Shown: one piece after another, positions 25,349 through 34,489 of the stretch
How positions within the stretch are numbered: position 1 is the stretch's first letter
Layout: the number at the start of each line of letters is the position of its first letter
DNA from: VYFG01 sp965248685
GTDB lineage: Bacteria > Pseudomonadota > Gammaproteobacteria > Arenicellales > Poriferihabitantaceae
Direction of reading: 5' to 3'
Assembly: GCA_965248685.1 (NCBI GenBank)
Contig: CBDFKC010000004.1
Location: 1,302,001 to 1,366,000 of the forward strand
Length of the DNA: 64,000 nt
The notes under the pieces: generated by a model
Databases searched by the model: none
The model's input: only the letters and a program-made list of their open reading frames with translations
Told to the model about the DNA's origin: nothing
Position numbers and translations under genes: made by a program

Positions 25349-27163
25349 TCAATTTGACAATCGTTGTAACTGTAATTGAGTAGCTCGCCGCTCATTGTCG
25401 CGCGGCCGGCAGTACTCTAGCGCCTGTTTAAAATAGTCTTGGGCCTGATTGAATTTCTTGTTAAGTAAATTAAATTCTCCGAGATAGTAACTGGCTTCAC
25501 AGAAGCGGGATTGCTGCTTTCTACCGTCTACTTGTTTAACTTCTTCGAAAACCTCAGGCGGGGTTTTAGTTCCCATAAAGTATTTGAGAACGACCCCTGG
25601 CCACCTGGCTGGTATGCCACCGGGCATATATTTTTGTAGTGTTATTTCAGGGTTGCCCCCCTGGTGTCCGTCGGCTATATAGATTCCAATAACCCGATAT
25701 ATATCGCCGGGAATTCGCTTGATCACTGTGTCAAAGTCTTTGATTGCCAAATCGAAATGCTGGCCATAGTAATGATGCCAGCCACGTTTTTTATATAAAT
25801 CCACGTTTAACGGCGATTCGCTGATTTGACGGGAATACTCCTCAATTTTTTGGTCTAACAAGAGTTTATCAGGGTCTGCTGGATCACTTGCTGATTTTTT
25901 CGAAGGGGTTAGTGCATCAGCTCCAATGTTGACAGTAGTTTGATCCGGAGTGATAGTAGCGACTTTGCTGCTGGATTGGTCTTGCGCGATGATTTCAGCC
26001 CCATCTTGGGTCGATGGTTTTTCAACTTCCCCGGCCATATTTTCGGCCATATCTTCGGCCATATATTCGGAATCAGCAGCCGGCAGTTTGTCCTCGAAAA
26101 CGAATATAAATTCCTGTTCTTCTGCAGGTTTTATCTCTTGATTATCTGTTGTTTCGAATTTCTGCTCCGCGGAATCGACTATTTCGGGTTTTGGCGCTGG
26201 TGTTGGTACTGAGCCGGCCTCGGAATCAGCTGCCTCAGCAGATTCAGCGGCAGAGGAAGTTGTTGAGGTCTGCTCGGACTGGGTCTCAGATGCCTGGGAG
26301 ATTTGCAGGGCTTTAAGGGCAATAGACTTGTTGAGAAGAACTTCCTGATCTCCGGGGGATAACTCCAGCGCTTTGTCATAGTCGGATAGTGCCGCAGAAA
26401 TATTTTCCTGATGAAACAAAACAATTCCTCGATTGAGATAGTGCTTGGCCTTTTTGGGACTTAGTGAAATGGCTTTGTCGTAATCACGAACCGCATTGTC
26501 GAATTTTTCCAGTCTATACCAGGCATTGGCTCGGGTATTGAAGACATCCTCGTCTTCAGGTTTAATTAGCAGTGCCTGGTCACAGTCAGCAATGGTTTTG
26601 TGATATTCGCCAATATCAAACCAGGCAAGACTGCGATTGAAATAAGTGTTTGGTAACTTCGAGTCGAGTTCGAGCGCTCTGTCGTAATCCGCGATCGCCT
26701 TGAGATTTTCTCCCAATCCATACCAGGCGAAACCACGATTATTAAAATTTTCCGGATCATTCGGAAAAAATTCGATCGCGCGATCGTAATCCTCGATCGC
26801 AAGCTTGAATTTACCGACAATCGAGAGCGCATTGCCGCGCTTACTATAAGTGATTTTAATATCTTGATTTAGCGCAATAGCCCGATCATAACTGGAGATT
26901 GCGTCCAGGTATCTATTGAGTTGGTACAGGGCAATTCCCTTGTAGTGATAGACAAACGACAAACGATCATCCGGGATTTCGTTACGGTCTATTGCCAGGT
27001 CATAATATTTTAAAGCTTCGGGATAATCTCCTTCACTATGTGAACGGTAACCACGATTAAATATATCGATTGCGTCTGACCATGCGGTGTACGCTACTGC
27101 GCTGAGCACAACAGCGATCAGGGTCAGACCAACTAATTTCTGGCATCGAATACCGAACAGCAT
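25349..27163 (-). CDS. Exported TPR-repeat protein
   Basis: This 604-residue protein has an N-terminal signal or anchor segment (residues 9-28). Seven or so consecutive tetratricopeptide repeats follow (about 30-275), with the usual A..YD.A pattern at the ends of units such as YYDLAIDR, SYDRAIAL, DYDRALEL and DYDKAISL. A Ser/Glu/Pro-rich low-complexity linker (about 280-440) comes next and includes a small MAEDMAENMAGE repeat. The C-terminus has a further TPR pair and a Cys-containing segment. TPR arrays bind proteins; no catalytic motif is present. A periplasmic scaffold or envelope-assembly helper is plausible. No functional link to the adjacent gdhA is evident. Confidence 0.8.
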   Translation of the reverse strand: MLFGIRCQKLVGLTLIAVVLSAVAYTAWSDAIDIFNRGYRSHSEGDYPEALKYYDLAIDRNEIPDDRLSFVYHYKGIALYQLNRYLDAISSYDRAIALNQDIKITYSKRGNALSIVGKFKLAIEDYDRAIEFFPNDPENFNNRGFAWYGLGENLKAIADYDRALELDSKLPNTYFNRSLAWFDIGEYHKTIADCDQALLIKPEDEDVFNTRANAWYRLEKFDNAVRDYDKAISLSPKKAKHYLNRGIVLFHQENISAALSDYDKALELSPGDQEVLLNKSIALKALQISQASETQSEQTSTTSSAAESAEAADSEAGSVPTPAPKPEIVDSAEQKFETTDNQEIKPAEEQEFIFVFEDKLPAADSEYMAEDMAENMAGEVEKPSTQDGAEIIAQDQSSSKVATITPDQTTVNIGADALTPSKKSASDPADPDKLLLDQKIEEYSRQISESPLNVDLYKKRGWHHYYGQHFDLAIKDFDTVIKRIPGDIYRVIGIYIADGHQGGNPEITLQKYMPGGIPARWPGVVLKYFMGTKTPPEVFEEVKQVDGRKQQSRFCEASYYLGEFNLLNKKFNQAQDYFKQALEYCRPRDNERRATQLQLQRLSN

Positions 27164-27311
27164 TGATTATAGATACCGGTAAAAAACTTGCTTCGAATGG
27201 CTCAGGACGAGTTTTGTATACCCGGACAGACCGGGATAATAAACCGACATAGATAAAACAGATTAAAATATGATCGTTAGCAGGGAATTATATCGGTTTC
27301 AGAAAATCTTT

Positions 27312-27333
27312 GTTCTGCCTTCCCTGGCAGAAC
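27312..27333 (-). terminator. Hairpin downstream of gdhA
   Basis: GTTCTGCC and GGCAGAAC form a perfect 8-bp stem around a 6-nt loop, 12 bp after the gdhA stop codon on the minus strand. It is followed by AAAGATTTT, a weak U tract. This is a plausible terminator or transcript-stabilising hairpin between gdhA and the TPR gene. Confidence 0.6.
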
Positions 27334-27345
27334 GGAGGAGAAGCG

Positions 27346-28695
27346 TTATACTACTCCGTATGCGAGCATGGCATCGGCTACCTTGATAAAGCCGGCGACA
27401 TTGGCACCTTTTATATAATTTACCTTGTCTCCTTCCTTGCCATATTGCAAGCACTGGTCATGAATTTTTTCCATGATAGCTTTCAGGTGTTCCTGCAATT
27501 CTGCCTCGCTCCAGGAAATTCTTCCACTGTTTTGACTCATCTCGAGACCCGATACCGCAACACCGCCGGCATTAGCCGCTTTACTCGGCGCAAACAGCAC
27601 ACCGGCTTCCTGGAATGCGTCCATTGCTGAAACTTCTGACGGCATGTTCGCCCCTTCAACTACTGCAGCGCAACCATTGGCAATAAGTGTTTTGGCATCA
27701 TCCAGGGTGACCTCATTCTGGGTCGCGCAGGGCAAGGCGATATCGCAATCGACAATCCATGGGCGTTTGCCTTCATGAAACTCGCAGCCAAACTCTTTGG
27801 CGTATTCCGATATGCGGCCCCGTTGGACATTTTTCAAATCCATCACATAGGCAAGTTTGTCGGCGTCGATTCCCGCGGGATCGCAAATAAAACCTGAAGA
27901 ATCTGATAACGTAATCACTTTGCCACCCAACTGATTGATCTTTTCGCAGGCAAATGTTGCGACATTTCCTGAACCGGAAATCGCGACGGTTTTGCCTTCA
28001 ATAGCATCGTTTCGTGCCTTCAACATATTATGCAGCATATATACTACGCCATAACCCGTGGCTTCAGATCGAATCAGGCTTCCACCGTATTCAAGTCCCT
28101 TGCCGGTTAGCACGCCGGTGAATTCATGGGTCATTCGTTTGTGTTGACCGAAGAGGTAACCGATCTCCCGGGCACCAACCCCAATGTCGCCAGCAGGCAC
28201 GTCTTTATCCGCACCAATATGGTGGGAAAGCTCCAGCATAAATGACTGGCAGAACCGCATTACTTCATTATTTGATTTCCCTTTTGGATTGAAATTCGCG
28301 CCGCCTTTTCCGCCGCCCATGGGCAATCCAGTAAGACTGTTCTTGAAGGTTTGTTCAAAAGCAAGAAATTTTAAAATACTCAGACTAACGCTGGGATGAA
28401 ATCGTAATCCGCCCTTGTATGGACCGATTGAATTATTGTTATGGACCCGGTATCCACGATTGACCCGTATATTTCCTTCGTCGTCCTCCCAGCAAACCCG
28501 AAAGGTAATAATTCTATCCGGTTCCGTCAGTCGTTCCAGGATGCGCATCTCTTCGTAGACTGGTTTATCTTCGATATACGGCATAACTGTTCCGGCAACT
28601 TCATAAACAGCCTGATGAAACTCTTCTTCTCCAGGATTTCGTTTAATCAGTCCATTCATAAATTCGTCGAGCTTGCCTTTGGTGGTGCTGTTCAT
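27346..28695 (-). CDS. gdhA: NADP-specific glutamate dehydrogenase
   Basis: The 449-residue product has the normal length of the hexameric bacterial enzyme that makes glutamate from 2-oxoglutarate and ammonium. Conserved segments are GPYKGGLRFHPSV, LTGLPMGGGKGGANF (with the catalytic-region lysine), DVPAGDIGVGAREIGYLFG, the Rossmann motif VAISGSGNVA and the late SAANAGG-like SKAANAGGVAVSG. The KGKSN stretch after the glycine-rich loop is typical of the NADP-dependent biosynthetic form. It is monocistronic, with a purine-rich AGAGAGAAG ribosome site. Confidence 0.96.
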   Translation of the reverse strand: MNSTTKGKLDEFMNGLIKRNPGEEEFHQAVYEVAGTVMPYIEDKPVYEEMRILERLTEPDRIITFRVCWEDDEGNIRVNRGYRVHNNNSIGPYKGGLRFHPSVSLSILKFLAFEQTFKNSLTGLPMGGGKGGANFNPKGKSNNEVMRFCQSFMLELSHHIGADKDVPAGDIGVGAREIGYLFGQHKRMTHEFTGVLTGKGLEYGGSLIRSEATGYGVVYMLHNMLKARNDAIEGKTVAISGSGNVATFACEKINQLGGKVITLSDSSGFICDPAGIDADKLAYVMDLKNVQRGRISEYAKEFGCEFHEGKRPWIVDCDIALPCATQNEVTLDDAKTLIANGCAAVVEGANMPSEVSAMDAFQEAGVLFAPSKAANAGGVAVSGLEMSQNSGRISWSEAELQEHLKAIMEKIHDQCLQYGKEGDKVNYIKGANVAGFIKVADAMLAYGVV

Positions 28696-29135
28696 GATGT
28701 CTTCTCTCTTAGTTAATTTGGATTTAGGGTAACGGAACGCGATATGTCGGAGCTTTTATATTGTAATTTGGCTAAATTCCAGTGAGCAAACCGATGTCAG
28801 AATTGGGGTTATACGCCAGTTATGTAAATAGACAAGTCGAGTAATTTATCGAGCCCTGTTCTTTTTAATATTTAAACAGTAGCTAGATACAGTATCTAGA
28901 TACTAAGGATATATTTAGCAATGATTAAAGTCCACGGTTAAATCCGGTTGACCGGTGTGTTCCCTCCGATTCCGAGGAATATTTCGAATATTTATATTTT
29001 CACATACATTCGAACGGCTTCTATCTATTGTCTAAAGAGTAATATTACCAGCGATTTGGTGATGAAACATGTTAAAGTTGACGGCGGAGTTGAGGTCTTC
29101 TTGGACAGATTATTGGTAGATACCAAGTAGCAGAT
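28696..29135. promoter_or_regulatory. gdhA upstream region with a 17-bp palindrome
   Basis: This 440-bp AT-rich region lies between the gdhA start and the CHASE2 remnant. CTAGATAC-A-GTATCTAG at 28883-28899 is a perfect palindrome and may be a regulator binding site about 190 bp from the gdhA start. Short open frames here look random. Nothing else is recognisable. Confidence 0.4.
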
Positions 29136-29880
29136 TTAAGCCGGTAGATGGCATAGACAAGGCTGACTAATAAGAATTGCGTAATCACACTTTATATCAA
29201 ATCTTCCCAAGATACGCTTTTTTATAATTTCTTTAACATACACAATATGAATCGACTGGTCATTATGAATCGACTGGTCATTCGGCTGCTCCGTGAAGCT
29301 GGTGGCATCAACTGCGTAAAGGCTGAGGTTCATAAATCCGTCGTCTTCAAATACCGGCTCCGGTAATTGGACAACGCTATTGGCCAGGACGCTATCGTGA
29401 TTAAAATAGTAACCGAGCACGATCGCCCTGCTTTTTAGACCTTCGGCCAAAATTGAATCTCCGCTCTAGGTCGTCGCGATCGTCAAGAGTTGGTCTTTGA
29501 CAACAGAATCTTCCGGTGTATTTGCGATCTGCTCGATTTTCGCCATACCACTCTTGGAATCCTTTTCTACAAACACCATATCAAATCCCAGGATGCTTAT
29601 ATGATAAACATCAAACAGATTGTCAATCAGTCGTTTAATGTTTTCCCTGGGCCAGGGCCATTGCCCCATTTCCTGTAATGTTTTTTCGTCAACGTCGACT
29701 ATAACGATGCGGTCATCCTTGCCTTTTTGGGTGGTTAACTGAACCCGGGTGTCGTAAGCTGGATTTTCCAGTACATCAATAATGCCGATTTACACTTTGC
29801 CCATGATATGCAGGGAAAATAGCGCAGTCACCAGCAGTCCTATGAGGATTTGACTTATTTGTTTTTTTTTTACTGGATCA
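29136..29880 (-). pseudogene. Remnant of a CHASE2-domain sensor (adenylate cyclase or kinase type)
   Basis: One minus-strand frame carries a recognisable CHASE2 sensory domain. In order: a hydrophobic stretch (ISQILIGLLVTALFSL), then ENPAYDTRVQLT, DDRIVIVDVDEKTLQEMGQWPWPR and ILGFDMVFVEKD, then RAIVLGYYFN. The frame is interrupted by a TAA at 29790-29792 and a TAG at 29466-29468. It has no convincing start codon, and it stops before any cyclase, kinase or GGDEF output domain. An 18-bp direct duplication (29247-29264 and 29265-29282) lies near the truncated end. CHASE2 domains are extracytoplasmic sensors, commonly fused to adenylate or guanylate cyclases. The remnant is clearly inactive. Confidence 0.82.
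29247..29282. repeat. Perfect 18-bp tandem duplication in the CHASE2 remnant
   Basis: The unit atgaatcgactggtcatt occurs twice in direct succession and duplicates six codons (NDQSIH on the minus strand). It looks like a simple slippage or repair duplication in decaying sequence. Confidence 0.95.
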
Positions 29881-30074
29881 GGGCGATTCTAGATGGAAAT
29901 GAGATCGTGTTCGAAATGAAATCCCTAAAGTTGACAATGAAATGTTTGTAATTCAATGCTTTTGTATCATTATAGCTTAGTGAAATTGATCTACTCAAAA
30001 ATTAATATTCTAAACCGCTTTCATCTGTTGCGGTCTAGCTACGGTTTTAGCTCGATGTCAAAGGAGGGATGCGC

Positions 30075-33000
30075 ATGAATCCCAATTTGCTAAGGTATAT
30101 ATGGCAATACAGTGCGAACAATCAGGTTGTTATTATTATTCTGACCAGCCTGTCATTTCCTTTGCTGTATTTCAGTCTGGAAATCCCCAAAATAATTATT
30201 AATAAAGCCCTTTCCGGAAGCGATATTCCTCGTTCGCTGTTCGGATTCGAGCTGGAAATTACCCACTATTTAGTTGCGCTCTGCCTGCTGTTATTGATTC
30301 TGATCGTCGCCAACGGGGTACTGAAGATGCGAATCAATACGCTTAAGGGTATTATTGGAGAGCGTTTGGTTCGGCGCTTACGATTTGAACTGGTGGAGAG
30401 AATTTTGCGTTTCCCATCTGCACATTACCAGCGCACCTCACAAGGTGAGTTGATCTCTACCATCACCGCGGAAGCTGAGCCGCTGGCGGGATATATTGCA
30501 GAATCTATCGCCTTGCCACTATTTCAGGGTGGAACCATGATAACCATACTGGTTTTTATGTTTATGCAGGACTGGGTATTTGGACTGGCCTCGGTGGCAT
30601 TGATTCCGATTCAGGGTTACATCATTCCAAAGCTGCAGCAGCAAGTTAATGTTCTAAAAAAAGAGCGTGTGCTGAAAATACGAAAGCTCTCTGAACGGAT
30701 CGGTGAAACCATTAGTGGAGCCCAGGAAATACGCCTTCAGGGAACTCAACGATACTCTCTGGCTGAATTCTCCCATTGGCTTGGTGGTTTGTTTTATATC
30801 CGTTTGGAGATTTTTCGGAAAAAATTCTTCATGAAGTTCCTGAATAACACCATCGGGCAAGTAACCCCTTTCCTGTTTTATTTATTCGGCGGGATGCTGG
30901 TGATAAAGGGTGAATTAACTATCGGTGCCCTGGTTGCGGCGCTTTCTGCCTACAAAGATCTGACTTCGCCCTGGAAGGAATTGCTCAATCATTACCAGGC
31001 CCATGAAGACTCGAAGATAAAATACCAGCAAATTATCGATCAGTTTTCTCCCAGTGGTTTGTTACCGTTACCAGATCCGGTATCCGACACTCCGGTTCCC
31101 GGTCTGCGCGAACCAATTACCTTTCGCAACGTTTACTGGGTTTCGGAATCTGGAGAACCGACCCTTTCCAATATTAATATCACAATTGAGGCAGGATCGA
31201 GAGTCGCGATTATTGGTCAAAATGCTGTGCAAAGGGCGCGCCTGGCGCAATTATTCACTTCGCTGGAACAACCGGAATCCGGATCAATTTCCATTGGGGG
31301 ACAATCTCTGGATGCTATCAGCAATCATGTATTGAGAACTCGAATCGCCTACCAGGGGCCAGACCCCCATTTTTTCAACGGGACCATTCAGCAGAACATC
31401 GTTTACGGACTCAATCATGCACCACCTGCGCCCGAAGGGGATAATCAGAAGCAGCTCCAAATTCTCAGTGAAGCAGAGGCTTCGGGCAATACGTCGGACG
31501 TCTTCTTTGGTGATTGGCTTGATTACAAGCTAATCGACGTCCACAGCCCCGAGGAATTTGAAGACCATTATTTTTCTGGCGCCGCAACCGTGGGTTCGTC
31601 GGGAGTAATGTATCAGAGGGGATTGTTCGAGGTTTTTGATCCTAAGGATTATCCTGAACTAGCAGTCAACGTGCTGGCAGCGAGGCAAAAAATCCAACGT
31701 CGCCTAAAAAAGGAAAACCTCCAGCGTGTGGTAGCTGGATTTGACCCTGATACCTATAACCGGAATGCGACGGTGGCTGAAAATATACTTTTCGGGATTC
31801 CATCGGATGACAATCTACGGCTGCGAAACCTTGCTGGGCATCCCTACCTTCAGCAATCTTTGGCTGATCTCGGTCTGCTCGATTTAGCCATCGAAACCGG
31901 TGGAAAGGCTGTGCTAAGAATTGCTGATCGGATCAAAAATCTGCCCATAGGACATAGTTTGCTCAATCAATTTGATATTGAAAGCGACGAAGATATTGCG
32001 GAATTAAGTCAGATTGCAACTGGAATGGTTGACAACCAGCTTGATAATGAATCTAGGACTCGGTTACTTGGAGTGTTTTTACATCTGATTCCGGAATTGC
32101 ACAGATTTGGATTTATTCACGACATCATGGCGGCCAAATTGCTTCAGCTACGGCATGAGTTTTTTCTCAATCTTCCCAGTGATCTGCGCCAGAGAATTAC
32201 CAGATTTGATAAAAACGCGTTCCATCCAAAGCTAAATATTATTGATAACTTATTGTTTGGAAGAGTTGTAGCCAAGGAACCTGCTGCGGAAAAACGTATC
32301 GGTAAAATTGTCGAGGAAACCTTGGATGAGATGGGGTTCAAGCGAGACATAATGATGTTACTTGCCCAATCCCAGGTTGGAATTCGAGGTGGCAGGCTTG
32401 CCAGTACTGCAAAACACAACATTGCGGTAGCCAGGATGATAATCAAGAAACCTCATATAATGATTTTTCATGACGCGTTGGCGCCATTCGACTCCATAGT
32501 AAAACGTACCTTACGCAGCAATATTCGCGAAATGTTGCCCGAGTCTACGCTGATATGGATTGATCGGGAGATCGATAATTTGATGGAGTTTGATCGGGTC
32601 TTTCGGTTTACCCAGGACGGATCTCTGGAGGACGTAACCGTTGCGAAAGCAAAACCAATTGCGATGAGTTCGGATAATTTGTCGATTATTGGTCATTCGC
32701 CAATATTCGGCAAGCTCAGTGCGACCCAGCAACAGTTATTGTCAGAAAATTGTTATCGAGCCAGCGCCGAAGCCGGAGAATTTATCTATCACAGCGGAAA
32801 CCCCAGTAACAACGCTTATATTATTATTCAGGGCGAAGTGCATACCTTGGAAGACCCGAGTAAGCAAGATGAAATCAGGGGAAAACCCACGGCGGGAGAA
32901 ACCCTCGGGATTGTCGAAATCATGGCACAGCGCAACCGAATTCTTTCGGCCAAAGCTGCCACTCCGGTTGAAATGTTGAGAATCGATGGGGCGACGATCC

Positions 33001-33083
33001 AGGAAATAATTGAAAATGATGTGGCGGTGGTGCAGATTATGTTGCGAGCACTGACCGAGCAGTGGGCGCCGACTGCATCTTGA
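30075..33083 (+). CDS. ABC-exporter-like protein with split, degenerate ATPase domain and C-terminal cNMP-type domain
   Basis: The product is 1002 residues. ATG 30075 lies 7 nt after AGGAGG; the ATG at 30069 abuts the ribosome site. Residues 1-310 form a type I exporter membrane domain with six helices. The nucleotide-binding domain (about 340-840) is twice normal length because of an insertion of roughly 270 residues. It contains three N-[IL]-[VL]-[YF]-G motifs (NIVYG, NILFG, NLLFG). The Walker A position reads GQNAVQRARL (381-390) without the GK[ST] core. The signature region reads VGIRGGRLAS (768-777), and Walker B ends in His799-Asp800 where Asp-Glu is usual. A CRP-like domain (about 880-995) is also degenerate (LGIVEIMAQRNRILS). 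A long-insert ABC family is known to me from proteobacteria. Whether this copy hydrolyses ATP is doubtful. Confidence 0.8.
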   Translation: MNPNLLRYIWQYSANNQVVIIILTSLSFPLLYFSLEIPKIIINKALSGSDIPRSLFGFELEITHYLVALCLLLLILIVANGVLKMRINTLKGIIGERLVRRLRFELVERILRFPSAHYQRTSQGELISTITAEAEPLAGYIAESIALPLFQGGTMITILVFMFMQDWVFGLASVALIPIQGYIIPKLQQQVNVLKKERVLKIRKLSERIGETISGAQEIRLQGTQRYSLAEFSHWLGGLFYIRLEIFRKKFFMKFLNNTIGQVTPFLFYLFGGMLVIKGELTIGALVAALSAYKDLTSPWKELLNHYQAHEDSKIKYQQIIDQFSPSGLLPLPDPVSDTPVPGLREPITFRNVYWVSESGEPTLSNINITIEAGSRVAIIGQNAVQRARLAQLFTSLEQPESGSISIGGQSLDAISNHVLRTRIAYQGPDPHFFNGTIQQNIVYGLNHAPPAPEGDNQKQLQILSEAEASGNTSDVFFGDWLDYKLIDVHSPEEFEDHYFSGAATVGSSGVMYQRGLFEVFDPKDYPELAVNVLAARQKIQRRLKKENLQRVVAGFDPDTYNRNATVAENILFGIPSDDNLRLRNLAGHPYLQQSLADLGLLDLAIETGGKAVLRIADRIKNLPIGHSLLNQFDIESDEDIAELSQIATGMVDNQLDNESRTRLLGVFLHLIPELHRFGFIHDIMAAKLLQLRHEFFLNLPSDLRQRITRFDKNAFHPKLNIIDNLLFGRVVAKEPAAEKRIGKIVEETLDEMGFKRDIMMLLAQSQVGIRGGRLASTAKHNIAVARMIIKKPHIMIFHDALAPFDSIVKRTLRSNIREMLPESTLIWIDREIDNLMEFDRVFRFTQDGSLEDVTVAKAKPIAMSSDNLSIIGHSPIFGKLSATQQQLLSENCYRASAEAGEFIYHSGNPSNNAYIIIQGEVHTLEDPSKQDEIRGKPTAGETLGIVEIMAQRNRILSAKAATPVEMLRIDGATIQEIIENDVAVVQIMLRALTEQWAPTAS

Positions 33084-33239
33084 ACAGTTTTTTGCTTCAA
33101 TAAACTAAATCCAAATTTTCATGCGTGTTCGGATATTTCGAATGATAATTAAAAAATGAAAGTATCCCGAATTAGCCTGATCCAGTTACGTCCTCAGTTT
33201 ACATGACCTATTAAGAGTATATTTATCAAGGATATATTA

Positions 33240-33920
33240 ATGAACCCTAATCCTCCGTATCTCCACCCGCCGTATAAGTCGTCGTTGCTGCGGGGACCTA
33301 AAATTCCTTTGGTAAAGATAGAGTCAAGTTACCAGCAGATAAACGGACCCCAATTGGATTCAGCGAAAATTCGTGGGATTGATTCGGATTTAACCAGAAA
33401 CAACACGCACTCGGGCCAACCCCAGGGAGAGAAGATTATCGTCACCGGGCGCCTGAGTGAGGCGAGTGGAAAGCCCATTGCGAATTCTGTTGTGGAAATT
33501 TGGCAGGCGAATGCGGCGGGACGTTACTGCCACGGTAATGATCAACACGATGCACCCCTGGATCAAAATTTTTCAGGAGCAGGGCGATGTGTCACAGATA
33601 AACAGGGAAATTACACCTTTACCACCATAAAGCCCGGTGCCTATCCTTGGGCCAACCACAATAATGCATGGCGCCCGGCACATATCCATTTTTCGGTTTT
33701 TGGTCGGGCTTTTTCCGACCGTTTGATTACCCAGATGTATTTCCCTGGAGATCCTCTACTGGCTTTCGACCCGATTTTTAACGCCATAGCAGACAACAAT
33801 ATCAGAACCCGCCTGGTGTCCCGGTTTTCACTCGATCACACAGTCGCGGATACCGCACTTGGCTATGAATTTAACATCGTGGTCCAGGGAAGTAGGGCGA
33901 CACCGATGGAGGGTGGGTAA
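33240..33920 (+). CDS. pcaH: Intradiol ring-cleavage dioxygenase, beta-type subunit (PcaH-like)
   Basis: This 226-residue protein resembles the beta subunit of protocatechuate 3,4-dioxygenase, which opens the aromatic ring between the two hydroxyls. The four non-haem Fe(III) ligands are present: Tyr96 (GRYCHG), Tyr135 (GAYPW), His148 and His150 (RPAHIHFSVFG). The N-terminal RGP and late ITQMYFPGDPL motifs are also family-typical. The alpha-type gene follows with TAAATG, so the two are cotranscribed. No other beta-ketoadipate genes (pcaBCDIJ, pobA) are in the window, so the exact substrate could be another catechol. Confidence 0.87.
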   Translation: MNPNPPYLHPPYKSSLLRGPKIPLVKIESSYQQINGPQLDSAKIRGIDSDLTRNNTHSGQPQGEKIIVTGRLSEASGKPIANSVVEIWQANAAGRYCHGNDQHDAPLDQNFSGAGRCVTDKQGNYTFTTIKPGAYPWANHNNAWRPAHIHFSVFGRAFSDRLITQMYFPGDPLLAFDPIFNAIADNNIRTRLVSRFSLDHTVADTALGYEFNIVVQGSRATPMEGG

Positions 33921-34487
33921 ATGCCGGAACTCACGCCATCTCAGACCATCGGTCCTTTTTTTTCCGGTGCTCTGGCTCCAGCACCTCCAGCCAGAGCGGG
34001 GATTGCCGGTAACAAACTAGTCAAAGCGCCCACCACATCACCGATTATTGAAATCACTGGGAACGTTCTGGATGGATTGGGTAGTCCGGTTGACGACGCT
34101 TTAATCGAAATCTGGCAAGCTGATTCAAATGGGATGTTTGATGCTGACCCGAATTTTTCTGGCTTTGGTCGATGTGCCACAGATGAAAACGGCAGGTTTA
34201 ATTTTGTTACTGTCAAACCAGCTGCAGAGGCCAGTCAGTTAGGTGGCCAGGCACCCTATGTCAATGTCGTGATTTTTCTTCGAGGCTTGCTGACTCATTT
34301 GTTTACGAGAATTTATTTTTCTGATGAGGAGAGTGCTAACGAGGCTGATCTATTATTAAGTTCAATTGATTCGGAACGACGTCAGACTATTGTCGGTATC
34401 AAACAAGAACATAATGGTAATCCGGTATATCGGTTGGATATTCGGTTACAGGGTAGCCAGGAAACTGTATTCTTGGATTATGTCTAG
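33921..34487 (+). CDS. pcaG: Intradiol ring-cleavage dioxygenase, alpha-type subunit (PcaG-like)
   Basis: This 188-residue protein begins TPSQTIGPFF, the hallmark of PcaG. It has the paired-subunit fold (GNVLDGLGSPVDDALIEIWQAD, then FGRCATDENGRF). It lacks the Tyr/His iron-ligand set, as expected for the structural alpha subunit whose partner supplies the iron. It begins one base after the pcaH stop codon. Stops of this gene and the DUF6164-like gene on the other strand are 2 bp apart. Confidence 0.87.
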   Translation: MPELTPSQTIGPFFSGALAPAPPARAGIAGNKLVKAPTTSPIIEITGNVLDGLGSPVDDALIEIWQADSNGMFDADPNFSGFGRCATDENGRFNFVTVKPAAEASQLGGQAPYVNVVIFLRGLLTHLFTRIYFSDEESANEADLLLSSIDSERRQTIVGIKQEHNGNPVYRLDIRLQGSQETVFLDYV

Positions 34488-34489
34488 AG

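Noticed and set aside
28948..29130. 60-residue open frame downstream of the gdhA promoter region
   Set aside because: No ribosome site, no family resemblance and AT-rich random composition.
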